The notes below the pieces were generated by a model that had not been told where the DNA came from, made no database searches, and saw only the letters and a program-made list of their open reading frames with translations. Source: JALNYB01 sp963676235 (GTDB taxonomy: Archaea > Thermoplasmatota > Thermoplasmata > Methanomassiliicoccales > Methanomethylophilaceae). From it: 64,000 nt of DNA. This document shows positions 17,912 to 27,620 of the stretch, piece after piece. The stretch spans positions 62,001-126,000 of the forward strand of contig OY781044.1 of the NCBI GenBank assembly GCA_963676235.1, read 5' to 3'. How positions within the stretch are numbered: the first letter of the stretch is position 1; each line of letters begins with the position of its first letter. The translations under genes and the position numbers were made by a program.

Positions 17912-19135
17912 TTACTGTTTTACAGAGGCTTTAGCTTTATCAACGTAGCTCTGCCATACTTTCTCAAGGTCAGATCTTTTGATCGTGTCCATCACATACT
18001 GTGCGAACTCGTCGCCTGTTGCGCCTGTATCCCTTCCGGTCATGACCAATTTCTTCTCGAACTGAACACAGACATCCAAAGCCATGTCCAATTTCTTTCC
18101 TTTCTCGGTCTCGCCGATATGATTCATCATCATTGCGACAGCTTTGATCATGCTGCATGGGTCTGCATACTGTGCCCTTCCCTCTGTTACCATCCTGGGG
18201 GCGGATCCGTGAATGGCCTCGAACATTGCATATCTCTTTCCGAGATTCGCACTTCCTGCTGTTCCAACCCCTCCCTGGATCTGCGCTGCTTCATCTGTTA
18301 TGATGTCACCATACAGATTCGGAAGAACGAATACACGGAAACTGCTTCTCCTTGCAGGATCTATGAGTTTCGCGGTTGCGATATCTATGAACCAATCATC
18401 CCATCTTACCTCAGGATAATCCTTGGCTACTTCTTCTGCGATGCTCAGGAACTTTCCATCCGTTGTCTTGATGATATTGGCCTTTGTAACAAGTGAAACA
18501 TAATTCTCGCCTGTCTTCTTTGCATATTCGAAACCTGCACGGATTATTCTTTCCGTTCCCTGTGTGGTTGCAACACAGAAATCTATTGCAAGATCGTCTG
18601 TGACATTGATTCCATTGCTTCCTACTGCGTAGCTCCCTTCTGTATTCTCTCTGTAGAAGGTCCAGTTGATGCCTAGTTCAGGAACTGATACCGGCCTTAC
18701 ATTTGCAAAAAGATCCAACTGTTTTCTCATAGCGACGTTCGCACTCTCGATATTAGGCCACGGGTCCCCTTTCTTAGGAGTTGTGGTCGGACCTTTGAGA
18801 ATAACGTGACATTTCTTAAGTTCCAAAAGCGTATCATCAGGGATTGCCTTCATGACCTCGACGCGCTTCTCGATGGTGAGTCCTTCGATCTGCTTAATCT
18901 CGACCTTTCCTGCTTTTATCTTTTCTGCAAGGAGGAATTCCATTACTTTCTGTGCAGATGCGCATATGTAAGGACCTATTCCATCTCCGCCGCAAACTCC
19001 GATCACGAGTTTATCGAGTTTGGAATAATCTGTCCAATCTCCTTCTTTCTTAAGTTCTTCGACCCTTTTCAATTGCTGCCTGAGAAGTTCCCCATACTTT
19101 TCCTGCGCAATCTGAATTGCTTTTTCGTCGACCAT
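17912..19135 (-). CDS. icd: isocitrate dehydrogenase, NADP-type
   Basis: This 407-residue enzyme belongs to the isocitrate/isopropylmalate dehydrogenase family and most resembles NADP-dependent isocitrate dehydrogenase (isocitrate to 2-oxoglutarate and CO2). Visible features are GGDGIGP near residue 50, the substrate loop with ANVAMRKQLDLFANVRPV, the WTFYRENTEG segment, TKANIIKTTDGKFL, and NLYGDIITDEAAQIQGG with the metal-binding Asp residues. Length and the RENTEG context favour ICDH over homoisocitrate or isopropylmalate dehydrogenase. It would feed glutamate synthesis. It is a single gene, divergent from the MMPL transporter. Confidence 0.88.
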   Translation of the reverse strand: MVDEKAIQIAQEKYGELLRQQLKRVEELKKEGDWTDYSKLDKLVIGVCGGDGIGPYICASAQKVMEFLLAEKIKAGKVEIKQIEGLTIEKRVEVMKAIPDDTLLELKKCHVILKGPTTTPKKGDPWPNIESANVAMRKQLDLFANVRPVSVPELGINWTFYRENTEGSYAVGSNGINVTDDLAIDFCVATTQGTERIIRAGFEYAKKTGENYVSLVTKANIIKTTDGKFLSIAEEVAKDYPEVRWDDWFIDIATAKLIDPARRSSFRVFVLPNLYGDIITDEAAQIQGGVGTAGSANLGKRYAMFEAIHGSAPRMVTEGRAQYADPCSMIKAVAMMMNHIGETEKGKKLDMALDVCVQFEKKLVMTGRDTGATGDEFAQYVMDTIKRSDLEKVWQSYVDKAKASVKQ

Positions 19136-19233
19136 TTTAATCAGTTGGAAAACTGTATTTGGATAATAAAGATAGTGGTAGGTACACAGAAAGAAACAAA
19201 GCTTTATTATTGGCTTGGGAATGTATTTATTGT
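19136..19233. promoter_or_regulatory. shared divergent promoter region of icd and MMPL gene
   Basis: Only 98 nt separate the two divergent starts when the MMPL protein starts at its second Met (19234). TTTATTATTGG at about 19202-19212 lies about 25-30 nt before that ATG and is a plausible TATA element. Confidence 0.35.
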
Positions 19234-21786
19234 ATGATATTGGAAAAGCTATCGAACATAATATCGAAGCACGCTAAATTGATAATCATCATCTGGATCC
19301 TGCTTCTCATATGTTCGGTTCCTTTTATGATGCAAGCCAAAGATAAAATGAGCTACGATACATCCAGTTTGGCTGGTACAAATTCAGAATCAGTCCAGGG
19401 ACAGACGATCATCTCCGAATATTTTATCCAATCAGATATAGATATGAATCAGGTAGACCTAATTATCGTTGAATACGATACAGATAAAGGTGTCATAGAT
19501 TCAAAATTATTTTGGGCTTCAATGGAACTTTCACTCAGTTCTTATGTAGATGACGATGGAAATGAAAAAATATCTTATCTGTTGCCATATCATGAATATG
19601 AAAATCCTGATGATGAATCCAAAGGAATGGTAATATATGCAGCCATATACAACACAAATATGATCGAGAAAAATCTGGTATCGGATGATACCGGAAATTT
19701 GAGAACATTAATATCCAACATAATATCCGAAAACGGATATCAAGATCTAACTACATATGTGACCGGTTCACCCGCTCTATCATATGATATACGAAACAGC
19801 GCAAGTGCAGATCTTGCAAAGATAGATCCTGTTTCAATCCTGCTTATACTTGTCCTTGTGGGATTATTCTTCAGATCATTCATTACATCCGCTATGCCCC
19901 CTATCACAATTGGAGCAGCATTCGGTATTGTGATGTGCATTCTATACTTTGTTGGATCGGTGATGAATGTATTCTACATCACTGAAATGTTCCTATTGGT
20001 ATCCATGTTGGGCGCAGGTTGCGATTATTGTATCTTCATATTGACAAGATATCGCGAAGAACGCATCAAAGGTCTAGATCATGATCATGCGTTCAAAGAA
20101 GCATTCGTGTGGGGAGGAGAATCTATCATCACATCAGGAGCGTCCGTTATCATAGGATTCGGCTCTATGTCCATATGTTCCTTCTCTTTGATCTCAACTA
20201 TGGGTCTAATGCTTGCAATTGGAATAATCATAGCATTGCTTGCTGCTCTGACCTTCATAACATCTCTGATAGCGATATTCGGAGAAAGACTGTTCTGGCC
20301 TTCAGAAATAAAATCACTTCAGGAAGGAGGAAAAGCAACAAGGGGATGGTATAAGGCCGCATCAAATTTGGGTCAAAGATACTTTCATAATTCTGTACAT
20401 TTCTCAATGAAACATGCCAAAGCGATCATCATTTCTGTCATACTCATTACGGTTCCGATGGCATATATCGTAATGACTGCTGAAACATCATATGATATGC
20501 TCGGAGCAATGTCCTCCGGAGAAGCATCAGAAGGTCTCAGCGAGATCGGAGATTACACAAACGGCGGCATGATCATGCCCGACTTCACTGTAATGGAATT
20601 AACTGAGTCGTTAGGAACCCTGACAATATCTGATCAAATAGGATTCCTAGTTTGGAATACTAACGAATATGCAACGAAATGTATCACCAGCATAACAAAT
20701 CTAACTGATTCTCTGAAAAATAACGATGACAACATAGGAAGCGTCTACTCAGTATATATTTGGCAAGATTACATAGGGCCTGCAATTGTTGCAGTAGGTC
20801 CTCAAGAACACCTTGAAACAAATATGGATTACGCTATACGCATCTACCATTATATCGATGATAATTACCTATCTGATTCAGCTGCGATATATCCAGACAT
20901 CATATTACTCAAACTTGCAATCAGAGACATACCGATTTTCACAGACGATACGACATATGACAATGCGCAGCTCATATCACTCATGAATTATGCTGCCAAT
21001 TATATGGCAGGTTCTGTAGGCGGAGAAAGAACTGTAACAGAAACAGAAACAATATCTAGCATAACATATGTGAAGATCACTGTAATAACAAAAGCTGAAG
21101 CCATGGCGGATGTATCCATGGACACCATTCATAGACTAAATTCGTCTATAACTGAATTCAAAAATAATAATCAAGATCTGATATCACAGACTTGGCTCAC
21201 TGGCTCTGCAGTTGTAATGTATGAAATATCAGAACAAGTCAACGGTGAATTCCAACAAGTAGAGATATTGGTAGTTGTGTTGATTTTCTTACTTCTATTC
21301 ATTGTAATGAAATCATATCTAACGCCATTGCGTTCTATCCTCTCTATTCTAATGAGCGTCATTTGGACCGTCGGACTAACACATCTGGTGTTCGGAAGCT
21401 TATTGGGAGAGGGTGTAATCTGGCTGATCCCTATCATACTGTTGGTGATATGTTTGGGACTGGGAATGGATTATGATATACTGCTTACAACACGTATCAA
21501 AGAGAACCATATGTCCAAAGGCATGACCAATGACGAAGCGATCGAAGCCGCGGTTATGCACTCCGGTTCGGTAATCACCATCTGCGGATTCATTATGGGT
21601 GGTGCGTTCGGTGCTTTGATGTTATCCAGTACCACGATGCTTATGGAATTCGGATTCGCATTGTGCTTCGCAATACTCGTGGATGCATTATTCGTCCGTA
21701 CCTATGTGGTCCCTGCTGCGATGCATCTTATGGGTGAATGGAACTGGAAAGGCCCTAAATTCATGCATAAAAAGATCAATGAATAA
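19234..21786 (+). CDS. MMPL/RND-superfamily membrane transporter
   Basis: An 850-residue RND-type protein of the MMPL branch, with two halves each holding one N-terminal TM helix, a large extracytoplasmic domain and a bundle of five TM helices. Typical motifs are GAGCDYCIFILTRYREE (first half) and GLGMDYDILLTTRIKEN (second half), carrying the Asp-Tyr that relays protons. It probably exports lipids or other amphiphiles with proton coupling; the substrate is unknown. The start at 19234 (MILEKLSNII) is preferred to 19159 because the family begins just before the first TM helix and the longer version would run into the promoter space of icd. Confidence 0.87.
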   Translation: MILEKLSNIISKHAKLIIIIWILLLICSVPFMMQAKDKMSYDTSSLAGTNSESVQGQTIISEYFIQSDIDMNQVDLIIVEYDTDKGVIDSKLFWASMELSLSSYVDDDGNEKISYLLPYHEYENPDDESKGMVIYAAIYNTNMIEKNLVSDDTGNLRTLISNIISENGYQDLTTYVTGSPALSYDIRNSASADLAKIDPVSILLILVLVGLFFRSFITSAMPPITIGAAFGIVMCILYFVGSVMNVFYITEMFLLVSMLGAGCDYCIFILTRYREERIKGLDHDHAFKEAFVWGGESIITSGASVIIGFGSMSICSFSLISTMGLMLAIGIIIALLAALTFITSLIAIFGERLFWPSEIKSLQEGGKATRGWYKAASNLGQRYFHNSVHFSMKHAKAIIISVILITVPMAYIVMTAETSYDMLGAMSSGEASEGLSEIGDYTNGGMIMPDFTVMELTESLGTLTISDQIGFLVWNTNEYATKCITSITNLTDSLKNNDDNIGSVYSVYIWQDYIGPAIVAVGPQEHLETNMDYAIRIYHYIDDNYLSDSAAIYPDIILLKLAIRDIPIFTDDTTYDNAQLISLMNYAANYMAGSVGGERTVTETETISSITYVKITVITKAEAMADVSMDTIHRLNSSITEFKNNNQDLISQTWLTGSAVVMYEISEQVNGEFQQVEILVVVLIFLLLFIVMKSYLTPLRSILSILMSVIWTVGLTHLVFGSLLGEGVIWLIPIILLVICLGLGMDYDILLTTRIKENHMSKGMTNDEAIEAAVMHSGSVITICGFIMGGAFGALMLSSTTMLMEFGFALCFAILVDALFVRTYVVPAAMHLMGEWNWKGPKFMHKKINE

Positions 21787-21791
21787 ACCGA

Positions 21792-21804
21792 GGGGATCTT
21801 CCCC
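21792..21804 (+). terminator. hairpin terminator after MMPL gene
   Basis: GGGGA-TCT-TCCCC followed by GACCTTAATTTTTTA, 5 nt after the stop codon of the MMPL gene. Confidence 0.6.
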
Positions 21805-21990
21805 GACCTTAATTTTTTATTGCTGTAGATTTTCATCCTATCTGTATATCGTAAATATGGATTCGGAACCTTTTTATTTTTAATGATTCCTTTCAGAAAT
21901 GCTCTTGAATCCCCCGATTTCTCGAAAGATTCAGGACACATAATCGAATATGATTACACATTCAACTCAAATCCCTGAATGATCGATTAT

Positions 21991-24900
21991 TCAAAGCTGA
22001 TGGAAATCCTTCATACATCTTACAGTGAAATTACCGTTTCTTGCAACGGTGATCGCGCCTACCGCTGCATCGGCTCCCTGAATGGTAGTAAGGAACGGGA
22101 TTTCCAATTCTACCGCAAGTCTACGCATCTTGTGCCCGTCTCTCACTGCACCAGATTTCTGTGACGGCGTATTGATGATCAAATTGATCTTTCCCTCTCT
22201 CATCAAACCGATGGCGTTTGGACTCATGTTATCGTCTATCTTGAAAACAGTCATTGTTTCCACACCGTGTTCTCTGAGATAAGTGGAAGTTCCTTTTGTC
22301 GCATAGATCTTAAAGCCCATTTTCATCAATTCTTTCGCAGTGGGAAGCACACGTTCTTTATCCGCATTGTTAACGGTGATGTACACTCCACCCTCTTTGG
22401 GAAGTTTGTTTCCTGCAGCGGTCATTGCTTTATAGCATGCTATGTCGAAATCCTCATCGATACCCATGACCTCTCCGGTACTCTTCATCTCAGGTGTTAA
22501 AATGGAATCCACTCCTGGAAGTTTGAGGAACGGGAACACAGATGCCTTGATAGCAAAATGATCAATGGCCTTGTATTCTGAAAGTCCGAAATCATTCAAG
22601 GTCTTTCCAAGCATGATCTTGGTTGATATCTTAGCGAGAGGAATACCGGTTGCTTTCGAGATGAAAGGCACAGTACGTGATGCTCTTGGATTGGCTTCGA
22701 TCATGTAGATCTCGTTATCCTTAACTGCGAGTTGAAGGTTCATGAGTCCTTTGATACGAAGTGCCAGAGCTACCTTTTTAGTAATATCTACGATACCTTC
22801 TATGATCTCTTTGCTGAGTGTAAAGGGAGGCAATACCATCGTTGCATCACCCGAGTGGCATCCAGCGTATTCTATATGCTCCATGATACCACCGATGTAA
22901 ACATCCTTCTGATCGCAAATGCAATCGACATCGATCTCTATTGCTTCTGTGAGATACTTATCAACAAGGATCGGGTGCTTATGCGATACTTTCACCGCTG
23001 TTTCAACATAGGTCTTCAGTTCTTCAACCGAATACACTATCTCCATTGCCCTTCCGCCGATGACATACGAAGGCCTTACCAATACGGGGTAGCCGATGTC
23101 CTCTGCGATATTCTTCACATCTTCGAATGAATGACCTGTTCCCGATCTTGGCTGTTTTACGCCGAGCTCATCCATGAGTTTGGAGAAACGTCCCCTGTCC
23201 TCTGCGACATCCATGTCATTGGGAGATGTCCCCAGGATCTTTGTCTTGGTCCCTTCGAGTGCTTTCTCGATATCCAAAGCAAGATTGACACCTGTTTGTC
23301 CACCGTATTGAACGATTACTCCGTCTGCCTCTTCCTCATCGATGACATTGAGGACATCCTCAAGATCCAGTGGATCGAAGTAAAGACGATCAGAGATATC
23401 ATAATCTGTCGAGACCGTCTCTGGATTATTGTTTATGATGATAGCATCAGCACCTTCCTCTTGAAGAGCCATGACGCCGTGAACACAACTGTAATCAAAT
23501 TCGATTCCCTGTCCGATCCTGATAGGTCCGCCACCGACGATGACGACCTTTTTCTTATTATCGTTGAATTTCTTCACTTCGGATGACTTTCCGTAAGTTG
23601 CATAGAAATATGGTGTCTCCGCTGCGAATTCCGCTGCACAGGTATCTACCATTTTGTATACTGGCACAATTCCTGCTGCCTTTCTCTGCGTGCGGATATC
23701 CATCTTATCTTTATTGGTCAGATCTCCGATGGTGTCATCCGAGAATCCCATGTACTTCGCTGTTTTCAAAAGCTCTTCGGTAAGAGGTTCGGATTTGAGT
23801 CTGTTCTCCATGTCGATTATGTTCTTCAGTTTGCGGACATAGAATGAATCCCATTTAGCAAGATCCGATATCTTATCGATATCCCATCCGTTCCTGATTG
23901 CCTGACCAATGGCGAATATGCGTCTGTCTGTTGCATGCTGGAGTTCCTCAGTGATCTGATCATTGGTCATATCTATTGGATCAAGACCTTTGACACCGAT
24001 CTCCAACGATCTGAGGCCTTTCAGAAGCGCCTCTTCGAACGTACGTCCGATGGCCATCATCTCTCCGGTGCTCTTCATCTGAGTGCCGAGATGTCTGTCC
24101 ACTGTGCGGAACTTGTCAAAAGGCCAGCGGGGGATCTTCACCACTACGTAATCAATAGAGGGTTCGAATGCCGCATATGTCGTTCCAGTGATCTTGTTGG
24201 GTATTTCATCGAGAGTGTAACCGACAGCGATCTTCGTTGCGACACGAGCGATTGGATATCCTGTTGCCTTGGATGCCAACGCTGATGAACGGGACACACG
24301 AGGATTTACTTCGATAAGCCTATAATCACCATTAGCTGGATTGAATGCGAACTGCACATTGCATCCACCTTCGATGCCTAGTGCGCGAATGACCTTTAAC
24401 GAAGCTGTTCTTAAGCGTTGATGATCTCTATCTGAAAGTGTGAGACACGGAGCACAGACGATGCTCTCACCTGTATGGATCCCCATTGCATCTAGATTCT
24501 CCATGTTACAGATTATGATGCAATTGTCATTGTGATCCCTCATGACTTCATATTCATACTCTTTCCATCCAAGCACGCTCTCTTCGATGAGTACCTGGTG
24601 TATACGTGAATAAGCAAGACCTCTGGCACATATATCAACAAGATCTTCCTCCGTGTATGCGATACCTCCTCCGGTACCTCCCAACGTATATGCCGGACGT
24701 ACAAGAACCGGATATTTCTTGATTACATTGTTAACAGCTGAAACGGCTTCTTGAATACTGTTGACCGATCTTGATAGCGGAACCGGTTCTCCGATCCTTT
24801 CCATCGTTTCCTTGAACAATTCACGATCCTCGGACATTGCGATCGCATCCGGCTGTGTTCCGATCAATGCAACGCCCAATTTCTTCAATACACCTGAATC

Positions 24901-25203
24901 GGCAAGTTCAGAACAGATGTTCAATGCAGTCTGTCCTCCCATTCCCGAAAGTATTCCGTCAACCCCTTCCTTCTCGATGATCTTGGCAACAATTTCTGCC
25001 TGAAGAGGCTCGATGTAAACAGCATCTGCTGTATCGGAGTCCGTTTGAATTGTTGCAGGGTTTGAGTTAACAAGGACTGTTTTATAGCCTTCTTCTCTTA
25101 GAGAACGGCATGCCTGTGTACCTGAGAAATCGAATTCTGCTGCCTGTCCGATAATGATAGGTCCAGAACCTATAACCATAAGTTTCTTGTATTCTTTTCT
25201 CAC
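21991..25203 (-). CDS. carB: carbamoyl-phosphate synthase large subunit
   Basis: The 1070-residue full-length CarB makes carbamoyl phosphate from ammonia (delivered by CarA), bicarbonate and two ATP for pyrimidine and arginine synthesis. It has the two homologous ATP-grasp halves (VLVRPAYTLGGTGGGIAY at about residue 166 and VLVRPSYVIGGRAMEIVY at about 700), an oligomerisation segment between them, and a C-terminal MGS-like regulatory domain (about 935-1070, with YATKGTSTYLREHG). The start codon is GTG at 25201-25203, overlapping the carA stop as GTGA, so the two subunits are translationally coupled. Confidence 0.97.
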   Translation of the reverse strand: MRKEYKKLMVIGSGPIIIGQAAEFDFSGTQACRSLREEGYKTVLVNSNPATIQTDSDTADAVYIEPLQAEIVAKIIEKEGVDGILSGMGGQTALNICSELADSGVLKKLGVALIGTQPDAIAMSEDRELFKETMERIGEPVPLSRSVNSIQEAVSAVNNVIKKYPVLVRPAYTLGGTGGGIAYTEEDLVDICARGLAYSRIHQVLIEESVLGWKEYEYEVMRDHNDNCIIICNMENLDAMGIHTGESIVCAPCLTLSDRDHQRLRTASLKVIRALGIEGGCNVQFAFNPANGDYRLIEVNPRVSRSSALASKATGYPIARVATKIAVGYTLDEIPNKITGTTYAAFEPSIDYVVVKIPRWPFDKFRTVDRHLGTQMKSTGEMMAIGRTFEEALLKGLRSLEIGVKGLDPIDMTNDQITEELQHATDRRIFAIGQAIRNGWDIDKISDLAKWDSFYVRKLKNIIDMENRLKSEPLTEELLKTAKYMGFSDDTIGDLTNKDKMDIRTQRKAAGIVPVYKMVDTCAAEFAAETPYFYATYGKSSEVKKFNDNKKKVVIVGGGPIRIGQGIEFDYSCVHGVMALQEEGADAIIINNNPETVSTDYDISDRLYFDPLDLEDVLNVIDEEEADGVIVQYGGQTGVNLALDIEKALEGTKTKILGTSPNDMDVAEDRGRFSKLMDELGVKQPRSGTGHSFEDVKNIAEDIGYPVLVRPSYVIGGRAMEIVYSVEELKTYVETAVKVSHKHPILVDKYLTEAIEIDVDCICDQKDVYIGGIMEHIEYAGCHSGDATMVLPPFTLSKEIIEGIVDITKKVALALRIKGLMNLQLAVKDNEIYMIEANPRASRTVPFISKATGIPLAKISTKIMLGKTLNDFGLSEYKAIDHFAIKASVFPFLKLPGVDSILTPEMKSTGEVMGIDEDFDIACYKAMTAAGNKLPKEGGVYITVNNADKERVLPTAKELMKMGFKIYATKGTSTYLREHGVETMTVFKIDDNMSPNAIGLMREGKINLIINTPSQKSGAVRDGHKMRRLAVELEIPFLTTIQGADAAVGAITVARNGNFTVRCMKDFHQL

Positions 25204-26285
25204 AGGTGTCCCTCCTTTACGACCTTCCCGAATTTATCGAAAAGGAATGATGTATCCCAAGGACCAGGTGAGGCCTCTGGATGATATTGTGATGTGAAAA
25301 TGGGAAGGTTCTTGTGTCTCAGACCTTCCACTGTGCCATCGTTGACATTGATCTGATCGACTATCAGGTCCTTTCCGTCAAGGCTGTGCTCATCCACTGC
25401 AAATCCGTGATTCTGTGATGTGATATAGACATGGCCGTCATATTTCACAGGTTGATTGCATCCACGGTGACCGAATTTCATCTTGTAGGTCTTACCGCCC
25501 ATCGCGATACCTGTTATCTGACTTCCGAAACAGATACCGAATAACGGCATCTGGGTCGAAAGATCGCTCACTGTCTTCGCAGTTGTTCTTAAAATGTCAG
25601 AATGTGCAGGGTCTCCGGGTCCGTTGGACAGAAGCACTCCTTCCACCTTTGAATCCACGATTACATCCGCTGGCGTATCATACGGGAACATTACGACATT
25701 GAATCTTGAAGACAGATCTCTGAGGATCCCTGATTTCTCTCCGCAGTCCAGAAGTCCGACTGTGAGTTCCTTTCCGTTATTGAATTTCTGAGTGATCTTT
25801 GTAGATACTTCAGCGACTAGATTGCTCTCTGAAGGCGCTGGCATCTTCTTGAGATATTTGACAAGTTCTTCGATTCCATCCTTATCTGATGTGATGGCGC
25901 CTTTCAATGTTCCCATCGTTCTGATCTTGATGACAAGGTCCCTCGTATCGATTCCCGAGATTCCCGGCACTTTGAATCTCTTGAGGAATGAATCGATGGT
26001 CTCTCCACCGTACATGGGTGACGGCTCCTTGCAGTATTCCCTGACGACGAGGGCTCTCGCATGAATGGCAGCGGATTGATAGAAATCATCTGTGATTCCG
26101 TAGTTTCCTATCAATGGATAGGTCATTACGAGTATCTGTCCTTTGAACGAAGGATCTGTGAGGCTTTCCTGATACCCACACATTCCTGTTGAAAAGACGA
26201 CTTCACCAAAAGCAGATGCGTCGTATCCGAAAGGTTCTCCTTCGAATACGCTCCCATCCTCAAGGACCAAATAACTGCGTGCCAT
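25200..26285 (-). CDS. carA: carbamoyl-phosphate synthase small subunit (glutamine amidotransferase)
   Basis: CarA hydrolyses glutamine and passes ammonia to CarB. The N-terminal CPSase small domain is followed by a class I amidotransferase domain with the nucleophile in LFGICFGSQITG and the His/Glu pair in QYHPEASPGPWD. I place the start at 26285 (MARSYLVLEDG), nine codons inside the longest frame: a TATA-like CTATTATATATGG centred near 26309 lies about 25 nt upstream, so this ATG would be at the transcript start, while the ATG at 26312 would fall inside the TATA box. Forms a two-gene operon with carB. Confidence 0.95.
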   Translation of the reverse strand: MARSYLVLEDGSVFEGEPFGYDASAFGEVVFSTGMCGYQESLTDPSFKGQILVMTYPLIGNYGITDDFYQSAAIHARALVVREYCKEPSPMYGGETIDSFLKRFKVPGISGIDTRDLVIKIRTMGTLKGAITSDKDGIEELVKYLKKMPAPSESNLVAEVSTKITQKFNNGKELTVGLLDCGEKSGILRDLSSRFNVVMFPYDTPADVIVDSKVEGVLLSNGPGDPAHSDILRTTAKTVSDLSTQMPLFGICFGSQITGIAMGGKTYKMKFGHRGCNQPVKYDGHVYITSQNHGFAVDEHSLDGKDLIVDQINVNDGTVEGLRHKNLPIFTSQYHPEASPGPWDTSFLFDKFGKVVKEGHL

Positions 26286-26299
26286 TGAGGATTTATCAG

Positions 26300-26318
26300 A
26301 GTTACGAACCATATATAA
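26300..26318 (-). promoter_or_regulatory. carAB TATA box overlapping an upstream in-frame ATG
   Basis: CTATTATATATGG on the minus strand, about 25 nt before the ATG at 26285. This decides the start choice of carA and predicts a leaderless mRNA. Confidence 0.45.
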
Positions 26319-26436
26319 TAGCTTGGTAACCTCTTTTACAAGCAGTATCAGGGGTTGTCCGATTTACGACAACATTTCGCACAATGAACGAATGAGAACG
26401 AAATAAGAATAAACGGTCACCGCATATGGTCCAAAT

Positions 26437-27474
26437 ATGCGTATCCTCGATCAAGATGCGAATGCAGGTTGCATCCGTGTGCTTTTGGAGACAGATGAAG
26501 ATATCTGGCATTTGTACAATGTAATAGAAGTAGGTGATCTTGTCACCGCATCAACGACCAGAAGAGAGGATAAAGCCGTCGATAAGTTGAGGGCGGAAAG
26601 AGCAGAGAAAAAAAGGATGACATTGGGTGTAAGGATCGAGAAGATAGAATTCTCCCAAGATGATCTTATGCTCAAACTGTTGGGAATAATAGAATCCGGT
26701 CCACAGGATATCGGGCAGCATCATACATTGATCTTCGAGATAGGAGATAATCTTCTGATTACAAAGAAAAAATGGAGAGATACACAGCTGGAAAGACTGC
26801 AGAGGGCCATACACGACTCGAAAAAACCGAGGATCGTATTCGTTTCCCTAGACCAGGATGAAGCAACAATCGCAATCCTAAGACAATTCGGATTGAAAGA
26901 GGTAACCACATTACGTTCTAACAGATCCGGAAAACAGTATGATGAGAAAACAAAAGGCTGTAGCTATCACAGCGATGTCATCGAGAAACTGAAACCGCTT
27001 ATGGAAGAGAACATGCCTTTGGTATTACTCGGTCCTGGATTCGAGAAAGAACTCCTGGCCGATGATATCAAGAAAATTAACGATCCTATCTTTCAGAAGA
27101 TCTATGTTTATCATACCGGGCAATCCGGAATGGTCGGCTGCAACGAACTCATAAAAGCGGGAATGGGCGCCGACATACTGAGAGAATCTGCTGTCGGCGT
27201 AGAAATGGAAGCCGTAGAAAGACTTATGGCAGAGATCGGAAAGGAAGGATTGGCCACATACGGCCCCAAACAGATAATCGATGCCGCCGATTCAGGAGCT
27301 GTAGAGACCCTTCTGATCTTGGATTCAAAACTGAGAGAACAGGACCTCGACGGCGTTGTGCACGCCGTAGAATCCCAAAAAGGCAATATAATCGTCGTAT
27401 CTGAACAGCATGATGCGGGCAGAGAACTGGCAGCACTGGGCGGAATGGGCGCCATTTTACGTTACAAAATCTGA
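26437..27474 (+). CDS. pelA: mRNA surveillance protein Pelota
   Basis: This 345-residue archaeal Pelota (Dom34) rescues stalled ribosomes together with an EF1A-like GTPase and ABCE1. The N-terminal Sm-like domain (about 1-130) reads EDIWHLYNVIEVGDLV and TLGVRIEKIEF; the central domain (about 130-250) and the C-terminal eRF1-like domain 3 (about 255-345, with AVETLLILDSKLR and GGMGAILRY) follow the eRF1 plan but lack a GGQ motif, as expected for Pelota. It is a strictly archaeal/eukaryotic marker and so fixes the domain of the organism. Divergent from carA. Confidence 0.96.
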   Translation: MRILDQDANAGCIRVLLETDEDIWHLYNVIEVGDLVTASTTRREDKAVDKLRAERAEKKRMTLGVRIEKIEFSQDDLMLKLLGIIESGPQDIGQHHTLIFEIGDNLLITKKKWRDTQLERLQRAIHDSKKPRIVFVSLDQDEATIAILRQFGLKEVTTLRSNRSGKQYDEKTKGCSYHSDVIEKLKPLMEENMPLVLLGPGFEKELLADDIKKINDPIFQKIYVYHTGQSGMVGCNELIKAGMGADILRESAVGVEMEAVERLMAEIGKEGLATYGPKQIIDAADSGAVETLLILDSKLREQDLDGVVHAVESQKGNIIVVSEQHDAGRELAALGGMGAILRYKI

Positions 27475-27620
27475 TTTTATCGTATTTTTGTATAGTTTTA
27501 TATCAGTATAAATCACATGTTTATAAAAAAACTTTAATAATAATCTTGTACTAGTCTCTCTCGTTCATTCATGAATAATGTTTTGAGCCCTTTTCGAAAT
27601 AAGAGAAATGAGGAAATTAC

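Noticed and set aside
19159..19233. 25-residue N-terminal extension of the MMPL transporter
   Set aside because: It would take up the promoter space between divergent genes and contains no family sequence; the Met at 19234 is just before TM1.
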